Shown here: piece by piece, positions 35,101-43,187 of the stretch | Layout: every line of letters starts with the position of its first letter | Numbering within the stretch: position 1 is the first letter of the stretch | Assembly (NCBI RefSeq): GCF_018598175.1 | Contig: NZ_JAHESE010000009.1 | Span: 1-64,000 of the forward strand | DNA: 64,000 bases | Source: Dawidia cretensis | GTDB lineage: Bacteria; Bacteroidota; Bacteroidia; Cytophagales; Cyclobacteriaceae | Direction of reading: 5' to 3' | Translations under genes and position numbers: made by a program | The notes under the pieces: model-generated | Told to the model about the DNA's origin: nothing | Databases searched by the model: none | The model's input: only the letters and a program-made list of their open reading frames with translations

Positions 35101-36357
35101 ATCTTTTTCAATGGCCAGTATTTTCTTATTGGAGAATATATCTCCGTATGACGTAAACTTGTTCGACTTCCTGTCGAGATAGCTAAGCCCGCCACCATCC
35201 GTAGCCACCCAAAAATTGCCATGCTTATCCTCCTCGAAGTGAGATACGACGTCATTACCTATACTATTGGCCCCGGAGGGATCGAACTTGTAATTATTGA
35301 ATGAATACCTGTTTTTATCGTAAACGTTCACCCCGGCATAGCGCGTTCCCAGCCACAGGCGATCGTCCACGTCAATCATCAATGTGGAAATGGTATTGTT
35401 ACTGATGCCGCTTCGGTTCCGGGGATTATGATCATATAGCGCGAAAGAATCATCTGCCGTGTTCATTCCCATTAATCCGCCGTCTGTACCGATCCATAAA
35501 TTTCCAGCAGCATCCTGCCCGATCTGATATATGTAGTTATTGGATATACTGCTCGTATTTTTTTCGTCGTGCATGTACTGGGTAAAGGTCTTTTCGATCT
35601 GCATTTTTTTATTCACCCCCCTGTCAATGGTACCGACCCATAATGTCTGTTCCCTATCTACAAACAAACATGTTATGGCATCGCTGCTAAGGGTGGTCGG
35701 ATCATCCTTACGACTTAAAAAATTCGTAAATGTTTCTTGGTCGCGGTTCAATAAGCTGAGTCCCCCCGCTGTTCCAATCCATAGCTGATGCTTATCGTCT
35801 TCAACGATCGCCTTTATAGAACTGTTGACCAGCGACCGGTCGTCACCCGCTTTATGGAAAAACTGCTTGATTTTTTTTGTTTGGGAATCATATAAATTAA
35901 GCCCGTTCTCAGTGCCCACCCATAAATTACCTTTTGAATCGATAAAGACGCACTTGACCGCACCATTGCTAAGGGATCCAGGGTCATTCTTATGGGAGAT
36001 AAACCGCTCAAACCGATCCGCTTCCCGATTGTAAAAATTCAGGCCCTCCTTTGTGCCGACCCACAAATTGTTATTTATATCGCTAACGATACTGGTGACG
36101 CTGTTGTCGCTGATGCTCGAGGTATCCCGAATGTCGTTCCTGAAAATTCTAAAGGAATATCCGTCATACATGTTCAGGCCATCCTCCGTACCAATCCAGA
36201 CAAAGCCGAACTTATCCTGTCCCAGGGCGCTGACGTTGCCTTGTGACAATCCCTCGTTCACGGACAGGTTTTCGAACCTCATACTATGGATCTGTGCCAT
36301 ACCCGCTCCGGAAAACAGCAAGACCATAACAGCGAAAACAAAACCGAACTTCATCAT
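32122..36357 (-). CDS. Reg_prop hybrid histidine kinase with two receivers
   Basis: About 1411 residues: signal peptide, about 14 Reg_prop propeller repeats (to about 700), Y_Y_Y domain (about 750-815), transmembrane helix (about 825-845), coiled coil, HisKA with canonical SHEIRTPMNG, HATPase with GGTGLGL, and two receivers with intact Asp (LVISDMQMP and VILMDVQMP). Unlike the SusR-type protein it has no DNA-binding domain, so output must pass through an HPt protein. I start at 36357 where the ATG overlaps the upstream stop (ATGA); an ATG at 36384 would add nine residues. Last gene of the five-gene operon. Confidence 0.93.
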   Translation of the reverse strand: MMKFGFVFAVMVLLFSGAGMAQIHSMRFENLSVNEGLSQGNVSALGQDKFGFVWIGTEDGLNMYDGYSFRIFRNDIRDTSSISDNSVTSIVSDINNNLWVGTKEGLNFYNREADRFERFISHKNDPGSLSNGAVKCVFIDSKGNLWVGTENGLNLYDSQTKKIKQFFHKAGDDRSLVNSSIKAIVEDDKHQLWIGTAGGLSLLNRDQETFTNFLSRKDDPTTLSSDAITCLFVDREQTLWVGTIDRGVNKKMQIEKTFTQYMHDEKNTSSISNNYIYQIGQDAAGNLWIGTDGGLMGMNTADDSFALYDHNPRNRSGISNNTISTLMIDVDDRLWLGTRYAGVNVYDKNRYSFNNYKFDPSGANSIGNDVVSHFEEDKHGNFWVATDGGGLSYLDRKSNKFTSYGDIFSNKKILAIEKDVDGGLWVGMWRGGLNYYNRVTKKVKKYRHQPSKENSLSDDNVFYIRRMRNGDIWVGTWGNGISKYNRKTDDFTRITNNPDDVNSVANSGIAYLLEDSNGRIWIGTESNGVDRYDPATNTFKHFRGSSEEGALSNNFVTAIFEDSQKRIWVGTFGGLNLFDPVTETFKSYHVYDGMPNDAVVGIQEDGSGKLWVSTNFGITCFDPVHTSFKNYTVHDGLPGSQFNRWASAKLSTGELLFGGTEGFTLFHPDSMKVNTTKAPVYITGFKVLNKPVMIGENEILKKNILYTSEIELSYLDNIISFEFAALNYLQADKNRYRYKMEGFQDEWIEAGNERKATYTNLAPGEYRFRVIAANNSGLWNEKEAAVNIIITPPYWRTWWFRTLLAVVVIGGVASFVMARNRNAAKLKATLEEQIKKSTEEIMGQKEALVAQTEDMQTLNDQLQGQTAFLQQINNELQTQREEAENARREAEKANQAKSVFLATMSHEIRTPMNGVLGMASLLAETSLTAEQKEYADTIRGSGEALLRVINDILDFSKIESGNLELDNHTFDLRQCVEEVMDIFSTKAAQKGLDLVYQIDYQIPAQIISDSHRLRQILLNLIGNAMKFTDRGEIFVGIELLKMDHSQIELAFHVRDTGIGVPQDKLSRLFKAFSQVDSSTTRKYGGTGLGLVISQRLVELMGGSIAVESAVGVGTSFGFTIKGQVSQESIRQYVHTNTTENEGKKVLVVDDNRTNLNILKSQLEQWKLVPTLASSGAEALQILASGDNFDLVISDMQMPDMDGVQLTNLIKANHAYLPVVLLSSIGDESKKNHPDLFAAVLNKPVKQQQFSRVLHSVLRTGDEGVLVEEKKSKQVLSTDFAERYPLRILVAEDNPVNQKLATRVLNKLGYTEIVIAPNGLEAVERFHEQFYDVILMDVQMPEMDGLEATRLIRAKQYHQPYIISMTANAMQGDREICMKAGMDDYVSKPIKLEAVIVALEKGYEFIHREVEE

Positions 36358-38132
36358 TTTTTTGCCTTTACCTGCAGCGCCCATTTTTCCAGTATAATAA
36401 CCAGTTCTTCAATGTTCACGGGTTTGCTTATATAATCGTCCATTCCCGCATTAATACACTCCTCGCGATCACCCTGCATGGCATTCGCCGTCATCGCAAT
36501 AATAATCGGCTGATTGGCGAGGCATAAACGGATCATCCGCGTTGCTTCAAGCCCATCCATCTCGGGCATTTGAACATCCATGAGAATGAGATCGTACTCT
36601 ACTCGGGTCACTTCTTCCAATACCTCCTTGCCATCTTTCACGGTGTTAGGTTTGTAGCCCAGTTTTCCAAGTACCCGGAGTGCCAGTTTCTGGTTCACCA
36701 CATTGTCCTCGGCGATGAGTATGGTGAGGGGATATTTTATAGCAAAGTCGTTGGTCAGTTTTTGCTTTACGATAGCCTTTTCAATGCCGGCAATCTGGCT
36801 TTCATGAATGAGCCCTGTTAGCAGGTGTTGCGCGAGAATATTATAGCGAATCGGCTTCGCAACCAGGGAGCTGAGAATTTCCGGATGCTGCTTGCTGCCT
36901 TCGTCGTTCACGGCGCTGATCAGGATAATGGGGATCGCCGGATAGAGCGTCCGAATGGACTGTGAGAGCTGCATCCCATCCATTTCGGGCATTTGCATTT
37001 CTGCTAACACTAAATCGATTCCCCGCTTTTCTGATAAGATCTCCAGCGCCTGCGCGCCGGATTCCGCCAAAATCGGAACAAGCTTCCAATTTAGTAACTC
37101 CTGCTGGAGAACATTTCTCAGGGTTAGGTTGTCCTCTACAATCAACACCTTTTTACCCTCCACACCCATCATCTCGACATGTACCCGCTGAGGCTCTGTG
37201 CTGACGCTCACCAAAATATTGAACCGGACTACGGTCCCTTCGTTGACCCGACTATCGATCGCAAGGCCTTCTCCACCCATGATGGCCACTAACCGGTTGC
37301 AGAGAAACAGCCCAACGCCGGACCGCTGTGCACCGGCTTGCGAGATGGAATGCATTAAAAATTTAACCTCGTTCGGAGGAATTCCGATTCCGGAATCACG
37401 TACCTCAAAACCCAAATCCAGGATCCCGCCTTCCTCGCTCCGAATCCACACGTCAATATATATTTCGCCATGGTTGGTGAACTTGACAGAATTCTCTAAA
37501 AGATTCATGAGCACCTGCCGTAGGCGGCCGTCATCTCCCACAACATGCGCAGGTATCTTGTTCTCCAGGTGATAAATCAACTCCACATCCTTCTTTGCGG
37601 CCTGGCTTGCAAATACATCAAAGACCTCCTCGATAGCATTTCGAAGGCTAAAATCCTTATTGGAAAATTCGCCCGAATCAGATTCGACCTTGGAATATGC
37701 CAACACATCGCTTAACAGAATATCGTTAATGACCGTTAACAGATTCTCGCTACAACTTCGTATCGTTTCGTTATACTCCTTCTGCTCGGGTGTGAGCGTG
37801 GTTTCTGAAAGCAATGCAACCATTCCGCTAACACCGTTCATGGGCGTGCGGATCTGGTGATTTATCCTGGAGAGCAACTTCTTCTTCGAGTGATCAATCT
37901 CGACAGCTTTTTCGACCGCCTTTCTTTCCCGTTCAACGGCATAAGACCAAAGCTCCGTTTTTTCGACAAGCATACGCTGAAGCTCCATTTTCTCATGTGT
38001 CGATTTTTTTATCCGGCTCCAGAAATATAGTATCAGACCAAGCATGCCGCCGACTATCGTGGTGACTTTAGCCCACAGGGGTAGTACCATGAATACTTCC
38101 ATTGCCATCGGAAAAGTAGACGCCGCCATCAT
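36354..38132 (-). CDS. degenerate membrane hybrid kinase (probable pseudokinase)
   Basis: 592 residues: one transmembrane helix (about 18-40), coiled coil, HisKA, HATPase, two receivers. Several key residues differ from the neighbouring paralogue: the H box reads NHQIRTPMNG (His92 kept, the acidic residue after it replaced by Gln93), DHp helix 2 carries a five-residue insertion (NDILLSDVLAYSK), the ATP lid is shortened (GAQRSGVGL in place of a lid with TRKYGGTGLGL), and receiver 1 has Glu378 where the phosphoacceptor Asp belongs (VLAEMQMP). Receiver 2 keeps its Asp (LILMDVQMP). It may be a scaffold or constitutively on modulator of the partner kinase, with which it overlaps by 4 bases. Confidence 0.88.
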   Translation of the reverse strand: MMAASTFPMAMEVFMVLPLWAKVTTIVGGMLGLILYFWSRIKKSTHEKMELQRMLVEKTELWSYAVERERKAVEKAVEIDHSKKKLLSRINHQIRTPMNGVSGMVALLSETTLTPEQKEYNETIRSCSENLLTVINDILLSDVLAYSKVESDSGEFSNKDFSLRNAIEEVFDVFASQAAKKDVELIYHLENKIPAHVVGDDGRLRQVLMNLLENSVKFTNHGEIYIDVWIRSEEGGILDLGFEVRDSGIGIPPNEVKFLMHSISQAGAQRSGVGLFLCNRLVAIMGGEGLAIDSRVNEGTVVRFNILVSVSTEPQRVHVEMMGVEGKKVLIVEDNLTLRNVLQQELLNWKLVPILAESGAQALEILSEKRGIDLVLAEMQMPEMDGMQLSQSIRTLYPAIPIILISAVNDEGSKQHPEILSSLVAKPIRYNILAQHLLTGLIHESQIAGIEKAIVKQKLTNDFAIKYPLTILIAEDNVVNQKLALRVLGKLGYKPNTVKDGKEVLEEVTRVEYDLILMDVQMPEMDGLEATRMIRLCLANQPIIIAMTANAMQGDREECINAGMDDYISKPVNIEELVIILEKWALQVKAKK

Positions 38133-38758
38133 AGATTATCCTTTTTTTTCCGTTCTATTGTAAGATTGATGCCCAGAATAAAATACCGGCCCGCATTCTG
38201 AAGATTAAAGCCATAAATCGGGAATGACCAATTTCCGGTCTCAAAGCCAACAAAAGCCCCCGGATCCGCGACGGTATTGCCGTGATGCGTGAAACGCGTA
38301 AGCTGCACACTGCCTCCAAAATAGAACCAGCGCACGGGCGCATACCCCAACTCCGTCCAGCTAAACAGAAAATGCGCGTCACCATCATCGCGCGAAAGTG
38401 TACACTGGGATTGCGATGAAAAAAAATATTTACGAAACTCCGCCGCCAGCAGCAGCCCCAGGGATACTCCATTCAATTCCCCGACGACCACACCCACGAC
38501 CGGCGTCAGTGAATACGAAACAAGCTTATACTCCCGCGGAAAGTTTTTCCCAACGTAGAGCGAAAACGTGTTAACCTCTTCATAATTATAGCGCGCCTCG
38601 GCATACCAATCCCTTGCATTCTGAAAATGGATCACGGGCATAAACGTCGTTTCGTTTTTATCCTTCCAATAGTAATAATGCTCAAACCCCGTCTGACCGA
38701 GCGAGTATGTCACCTGCACAAAAAGAAACGCGCCGATGGGCAACACTCTATTTCCCAT
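38129..38758 (-). CDS. beta-barrel-like exported protein of the signalling operon
   Basis: A 209-residue protein with an N-terminal signal (about 1-21, ending SLGQ). The mature part alternates polar and hydrophobic residues in strands (WYAEARYNYEEVNTFSLYVGKNF, YKLVSYSLTPVVGVVVGELNGVSLGLLLAAEFRKYFF, WFYFGGSVQLTRF, YFILGINLTIE), suggesting a small outer-membrane barrel of eight to ten strands. I do not recognise the family. It overlaps the degenerate kinase by 4 bases and the upstream membrane protein by 11, so it is tied to the phosphorelay and could be its sensor partner in the outer membrane. Confidence 0.7.
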   Translation of the reverse strand: MGNRVLPIGAFLFVQVTYSLGQTGFEHYYYWKDKNETTFMPVIHFQNARDWYAEARYNYEEVNTFSLYVGKNFPREYKLVSYSLTPVVGVVVGELNGVSLGLLLAAEFRKYFFSSQSQCTLSRDDGDAHFLFSWTELGYAPVRWFYFGGSVQLTRFTHHGNTVADPGAFVGFETGNWSFPIYGFNLQNAGRYFILGINLTIERKKKDNL

Positions 38759-39296
38759 TGTCGATTATGATTAACTCAGCCGTGGAAAGTTTATTCAATA
38801 ATAAAATATCCTTTAGATGCGGATTCCAATAGAAAAGAAGCACGTCAATCGGACGCCATAAAAGTACCCAGCTAAAAATATCCAGGCTGTTAATGAAAGC
38901 CGTATGAAAATGATTCTCCGGATCTAACAGGAGCGGCACGAACCCCTGGCATATAAGCACGACCACCAGGCTGAGAGCCAGTAAAATCCAGCTGCGGCTT
39001 CTGAATTTCTTGAATTCTTTCTCCCGCACCTTTTTCTTCTGTAAATAATGGCGCCTGATGGCATACATCAAAGGCAATGCAAACTGTTTATCAACTTCGC
39101 TGGTACACTGAAACTTGTACAATATAGCTGTATAGCGTTTTGCCGGAACCACACATGTTTTGATATACTCCTCCAACTGATGACTAAGCTGACGCTTATA
39201 AATAGGAGCTGGATCATGAATATTGAAATAGCTATTAATTGTTTGCCTGTCGACGGTAAGAAAAATATCAATTTTATCGAGTACCTCATCTTCCAT
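38748..39296 (-). CDS. unrecognised two-helix inner-membrane protein
   Basis: A 182-residue protein with a charged cytoplasmic N-terminal half (about 1-100, rich in Lys and Glu, HQLEEYIKTCVVPAKRY) and two hydrophobic helices (about 105-125 and 138-157), then a short hydrophilic tail ELIIIDNGK. No known domain is apparent. It starts 48 bases after the HPt gene and overlaps the barrel-like protein gene by 11 bases, so it is the second gene of a tightly packed five-gene unit. Confidence 0.65.
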   Translation of the reverse strand: MEDEVLDKIDIFLTVDRQTINSYFNIHDPAPIYKRQLSHQLEEYIKTCVVPAKRYTAILYKFQCTSEVDKQFALPLMYAIRRHYLQKKKVREKEFKKFRSRSWILLALSLVVVLICQGFVPLLLDPENHFHTAFINSLDIFSWVLLWRPIDVLLFYWNPHLKDILLLNKLSTAELIIIDNGK

Positions 39297-39344
39297 ATAT
39301 ATACAAATACTGTCGTCCTCTGTACAATGTTCTGGGGGCGGCGA

Positions 39345-39686
39345 CTATGCTTTTTTAAGACTTTGAACGATACCTTTACATATTCTATTCAATAAAGTAA
39401 TGCTCGCGGGGTCGGTGACAACAACTTTCAACTTACCCACGGTGTCGAGGAGCTCGGCGTCGGCAAGCATCTCGAGTGTAGGCTTGATTTTATGGCATAC
39501 GCCCTGGAAAAGTCCCGCGTCATTACGCTGCGACGCTTCTTGCAGCACTTGCTGCATTTCCACCAGGTTATCGATCATCGAATCAATCAGCTCTTTTTTA
39601 AATTCTTCATCGCCGTCGGTGTACAATTCGAAGTCGATAAAAAGGTTTCTGGACACAGAAGATCCGGAAATTTCATCAGGAATCAT
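39345..39686 (-). CDS. stand-alone HPt phosphotransfer protein
   Basis: A 113-residue histidine phosphotransfer protein: a four-helix bundle with the phosphorylated His in GVCHKIKPTLEML (about residue 65). It should carry phosphate between the receivers of the hybrid kinases and a response regulator. I start at the ATG at 39686; an in-frame TTG at 39710 lies upstream of the predicted transcript start near 39701. First gene of the five-gene operon under the shared island promoter. The nearest candidate acceptor is the LuxR-type regulator just upstream. Confidence 0.88.
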   Translation of the reverse strand: MIPDEISGSSVSRNLFIDFELYTDGDEEFKKELIDSMIDNLVEMQQVLQEASQRNDAGLFQGVCHKIKPTLEMLADAELLDTVGKLKVVVTDPASITLLNRICKGIVQSLKKA

Positions 39687-39707
39687 TTGGTAAGTATTTC
39701 GGTATTC

Positions 39708-39768
39708 CAAAGGTCTCCTTTTGACGAATTGAAGGAATCAGGAAAAAGCTGATTTCCGAAATATCAGG
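39708..39768 (-). promoter_or_regulatory. island promoter A (shared element, HPt operon)
   Basis: On the minus strand: CCTGAT, 10 bases, TCAGC, 6 bases, CTGATT (39768-39736), 20 bases, then -7 box GACCTTTG (39715-39708). The predicted start is near 39701, giving a 15-base leader to the ATG at 39686. Confidence 0.72.
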
Positions 39769-39913
39769 AATACTGATCAACCCGAACAAAAACAGTAATC
39801 ACCACTTCTCATTGCCGCAACACTTATTGTTTCACCCAACATAAAACGTGTTAAAATAACACAGACTACCCCGGCGTGTAGGCGTGCCTCAAACATTCCG
39901 GCGAAGCAATATT

Positions 39914-40570
39914 CTAAATGAGCTTGTGATCTATCGCATACTTTGTCAATTGCGCCGTATTCGAGAAACCCATTTTGTCCTGAATGTGAAGCTTATGCGT
40001 TTCAACCGTTTTTATGCTGATGAAAAGCTCCTCGGCGATTTGCTTCAGGCTCTTTCCACTCGCAATCAAAACGAGAACTTCATTCTCGCGCCGGGTAAGC
40101 TCCTTTGACTTTTTAGTAGGAAGCCCCCTACCTTCAGTTTTTTTTAGATAGAAGTCTTCAAAAACAAGTGACATAACCTCCTGGCTAAAGTATCTGCCGC
40201 CGTTAAAAACGGTTCGTATCGATTGGAGCAGGTGTTCCTGATCAACATCTTTCGGTAAATACCCGTCTATACCCGATTCTACCCCCGCCGTAATGAAATC
40301 CTTATTCACTTCACTTGATATCAGAATAACCTTCGCATCCGGATTTTGCTCCTTGATCCAACGGGTTGCTTCTATACCGTTCATTCCTTTCATGACAATA
40401 TCCATGAGGTATACATCCGGCTGTAGCATATCCGGCAGATTAATCGCCTCCTCTCCACTGCTAATACTGGCGAGCACTTCAATATCAGGGGCTGTATTCA
40501 ACAGCGAGCGTAAACCATGTCGTAAGAGACCATGATCGTCAACAATCACAACTTTTATCATTTTTTGCAT
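39914..40570 (-). CDS. NarL/LuxR family response regulator
   Basis: About 218 residues from the ATG at 40570 (an alternative is 40561). Receiver domain (IKVVIVDDHGLLRHGLRSLL, phosphoacceptor Asp in VYLMDIVMKGMNG) and a C-terminal LuxR HTH (LTRRENEVLVLIASGKSLKQIAEELFISIKTVETHKLHIQDKMG, read as separate helices). It lies 52 bases after the PAS kinase, its probable partner, and 200 bases before the HPt operon. It is the only DNA-binding response regulator in the island and so the best candidate to bind the shared promoter element. Confidence 0.95.
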   Translation of the reverse strand: MQKMIKVVIVDDHGLLRHGLRSLLNTAPDIEVLASISSGEEAINLPDMLQPDVYLMDIVMKGMNGIEATRWIKEQNPDAKVILISSEVNKDFITAGVESGIDGYLPKDVDQEHLLQSIRTVFNGGRYFSQEVMSLVFEDFYLKKTEGRGLPTKKSKELTRRENEVLVLIASGKSLKQIAEELFISIKTVETHKLHIQDKMGFSNTAQLTKYAIDHKLI

Positions 40571-40622
40571 CACTAGAACGAAGTGCTTAAAAATCATTCC
40601 CTTTCTACCGCATCGTTGCGTT

Positions 40623-41852
40623 TCATCCCAATGCAGAGACTGAGTAACGCTGTTTGTGCATTCGCGGCAAAGTAACGGTGAGCTCGGTTCCTTTTCCGAC
40701 TTCACTTTTTATATCGACGTATCCATGAAGCAAATTCACTGCCTTCTGTAATATCGACAATCCTAACCCGGTACCCTGAATGGCGTTCGCATTACTGCCC
40801 CGGTAAAATGGTTCGAAAAGCTGTTTCATGTCTACATCTGGAATTCCGATGCCGTAATCACGGACATTAAGTGTCAATGTTTCGTCATTGCAAGAAAGCG
40901 TTAGGTCAATATGCTTCGCACCAGGGGAAAATTTAATTGCGTTTGTCAACGTATTGATGACTATATTTCGTAATAGCTTCTCATCAGACTCAATCGTATC
41001 GAATAAAAGATTATATATCAGTCGAATCTTATGTGTGCCGCCTGTATTCTGTTCAATCTCCTGGCTTAGGCGTCTGAAAAAATCGCGAATATCGATTACA
41101 CATAATCGCACCGGGATTTTTTCACCTTCGATCTTTCCAATCGTCAACACATCATCGAGTAAATGCGTCATGTGCGCAACTTGCTTCTCAATTTGGATAA
41201 GTTTCTGCTCAATTTCCAACGGCATATCCTGCTGCTTAAATTTCTTGATAAACTCGGTGGCGGAGGTGATGGTTGACAATGGCGTACGGAATTCATGGGA
41301 GGCTATTGAAACAAACTTACTCTTCATATTGACAAGCTCCTTTTCTTTTTGCAAGGCTTGGTTTAACTCACGTGTCCGGTCTTGCACCATCTTTTCAAGG
41401 TTTCGCCTATACTCTATAAGCTCCGTAATATCCTGTGCTACAAAGATGGCTCCATTGATTATTTTTTCCGCGTCTCTTCTCGGAAAAGCACTTAGCAGTA
41501 ATACCAGTCTTTTATCATTTTTTGTGAACACGGGCAATTCAAAATTGCTAATGGCGTCGCCCTGCAGGACACACGCTATCATGTGTTCAGTCGCTTGTCT
41601 ATTCTCTATTCCAACGAATTCATTGACCCAACATTTGCCCAATAGGTCCGATTTGGCAATTCCAGACAGGTTTGAAATCACCGCATTCCATTCGTTAATG
41701 TATCCGTTTCGATCGATCCCAAAAATCGGAACGTTGGCATTCTCAATCAAACTTGCCAACTCTCTGGCAACTGCCGAAATCCTACTTTCAAACTCCCTCT
41801 GCTGGGATATGTCAAACTGCATGAAATGATTTCTTTTAAATTTGCGCACCAT
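40623..41852 (-). CDS. cytoplasmic PAS-domain histidine kinase
   Basis: 409 residues without signal or transmembrane helices: N-terminal PAS domain (about 30-145, NVPIFGIDRNGYINEWN), a linking coiled coil, HisKA with ASHEFRTPLSTI (about 180-190), and HATPase with DYGIGIPD and GTGLGLSIL. All kinase motifs are intact. It should phosphorylate the LuxR-type regulator encoded directly downstream. Its own promoter does not show the shared island element, which would fit a constitutive master pair. Confidence 0.94.
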   Translation of the reverse strand: MVRKFKRNHFMQFDISQQREFESRISAVARELASLIENANVPIFGIDRNGYINEWNAVISNLSGIAKSDLLGKCWVNEFVGIENRQATEHMIACVLQGDAISNFELPVFTKNDKRLVLLLSAFPRRDAEKIINGAIFVAQDITELIEYRRNLEKMVQDRTRELNQALQKEKELVNMKSKFVSIASHEFRTPLSTITSATEFIKKFKQQDMPLEIEQKLIQIEKQVAHMTHLLDDVLTIGKIEGEKIPVRLCVIDIRDFFRRLSQEIEQNTGGTHKIRLIYNLLFDTIESDEKLLRNIVINTLTNAIKFSPGAKHIDLTLSCNDETLTLNVRDYGIGIPDVDMKQLFEPFYRGSNANAIQGTGLGLSILQKAVNLLHGYVDIKSEVGKGTELTVTLPRMHKQRYSVSALG

Positions 41853-42402
41853 CTTTCATAATTTAAACGGCATATTTCTCTAACGTACTGCAGTTCCCAG
41901 AATAAGATGCTTACTAAAAGTATATAGCTTCAGGAGTCACGTGCCTCATACGCATTGATATCAAACAGTGAGTCGACAGACAGTACAATATCGGCATCAA
42001 ATCCATGGAGCTCATGTAAAAAAATATTCGTTTAACACCCGAAACAAATCGGACAGAAGGTTGCCCTACGCATTCCTCTTCAACTAACGTAGCGTCTGCA
42101 GGCAATCCTTCCCGTTGCGTATCAAAGATTATCTTATTGAAGATAAGTAAACTGAGTGCTTTTTGCAAGGAGTCCGCCACTGTGTCGCTACTGTGCCGTC
42201 AGAAAAGCCATCTACTCACAGGTAATCGCGCGACAATTTGCCATGTGATTTAAACACTTATGAAATTATTACATACAGATAGGCATACTATACCCAGCGA
42301 TTGCCACGTATAAGTGTAAAGAACACAAAATTAATGATCCGATAAGGCAACGTGAAACTTTAAAATAATGACGAGCGGGAAGAGCGCGCTACACACCGGA
42401 AC
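41853..42402. other. 550-base stretch with little recognisable content
   Basis: Between the PAS kinase and the truncated kinase. It contains a weak -7-like box (TACTTTTA, minus strand, 41922-41915) for the PAS kinase and the doubtful frame at 41914-42180. The part 42181-42402 holds nothing I can support; in particular no remnant of a HATPase domain in any frame. Confidence 0.5.
41914..42180 (-). pseudogene. possible small gene with a frameshift at a T7 run
   Basis: A GTG-initiated frame begins MADSLQKALSLLIFNKIIF and looks protein-like up to a run of seven T (minus strand, 42024-42018). After it that frame turns Met/Cys-rich, while another frame reads LHELHGFDADIVLSVDSLF and then NAYEARDS before its stop. 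A one- or two-base slip in the run would join both halves into an 83-residue protein. It may be a decayed gene, a sequencing error or chance. I recognise no domain. Confidence 0.25.
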
Positions 42403-43158
42403 TCAATACCGCGAGTAGTGACTATCCCTGGATGGTACTTCGCTCCCGATGAGATGGTGACTGAGCAAGTCAGTAACATCCTTCACGACAGTATATACAT
42501 TCACAGCACTCGTGTTGATTGCCGATTGTCCTACCGTTGAGTATTTCAGAATGTCGTTTATCAGAAGCCCGAATCTCGTCACCCGATCCTTTAATATGTC
42601 GATGTTGATACTCCCCTCTGATAAAGACAGTCCGGTATCTTCCTGCAGCCAAAGGATAAGATTGTAGATAGCCTGTAAAGGAGCGTTGAGCTCGTGAGAT
42701 GTGAGATACTTCAAGTGGTCCGGTACCGTACTGGCATTAAGACGCCTGGTATACACTGCAATTTTCTGTTCAGCAATCATTTTATCGGTCAAATCACGGA
42801 GGAGGATGATTTTAGAAAAAGTAATCCCATCCGGATTTCGAAATTGCAAACAAGAGTACGAGCAGATAAAACTTTGACCATGCCGTGTTATGAACGTATC
42901 CTCGCAGTTGTATAAATGACTATTCATCCCCATCAACCAGATTATTTTCTCGGCATTGCCTGGATATGCATAAAGACTGCGTATATGTTTTCCTTTTAAT
43001 TCCGACGGCGAGGAAAAACCGAGCAATTTCAAGGATATGTCATTACCGATTTCAATACAGTTATCGGTATTAAGAACAAGCAATCCGTCCACCAGAAGTG
43101 GGATGATACTCTCCATCAGTTTACCTGGTACAAATAGGTCGGTTGATTGAATCTGCAT
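42403..43158 (-). CDS. PAS-DHp protein lacking the ATPase domain
   Basis: 251 residues: a PAS domain (about 12-125) and a HisKA/DHp segment with the H box TSHELNAPLQAI (about 163-174) and a second helix ending NDILKYSTVGQ. The protein stops about 30 residues later, where the HATPase domain should begin, with a tail EVPSRDSHYSRY. It may be a truncated kinase kept as a DHp phosphate shuttle or dominant partner, or a decaying gene. An intact promoter with the shared island element argues that it is expressed. Confidence 0.8.
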   Translation of the reverse strand: MQIQSTDLFVPGKLMESIIPLLVDGLLVLNTDNCIEIGNDISLKLLGFSSPSELKGKHIRSLYAYPGNAEKIIWLMGMNSHLYNCEDTFITRHGQSFICSYSCLQFRNPDGITFSKIILLRDLTDKMIAEQKIAVYTRRLNASTVPDHLKYLTSHELNAPLQAIYNLILWLQEDTGLSLSEGSINIDILKDRVTRFGLLINDILKYSTVGQSAINTSAVNVYTVVKDVTDLLSHHLIGSEVPSRDSHYSRY

Positions 43159-43187
43159 AAAAATTCCTTGTTATAGGCGAGCGTAAA

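Noticed and set aside
40571-40705. Extended N-terminus of the LuxR-type regulator
   Set aside because: It overlaps the end of the PAS kinase gene and receiver domains normally begin at the MIKVVIVDDH position.
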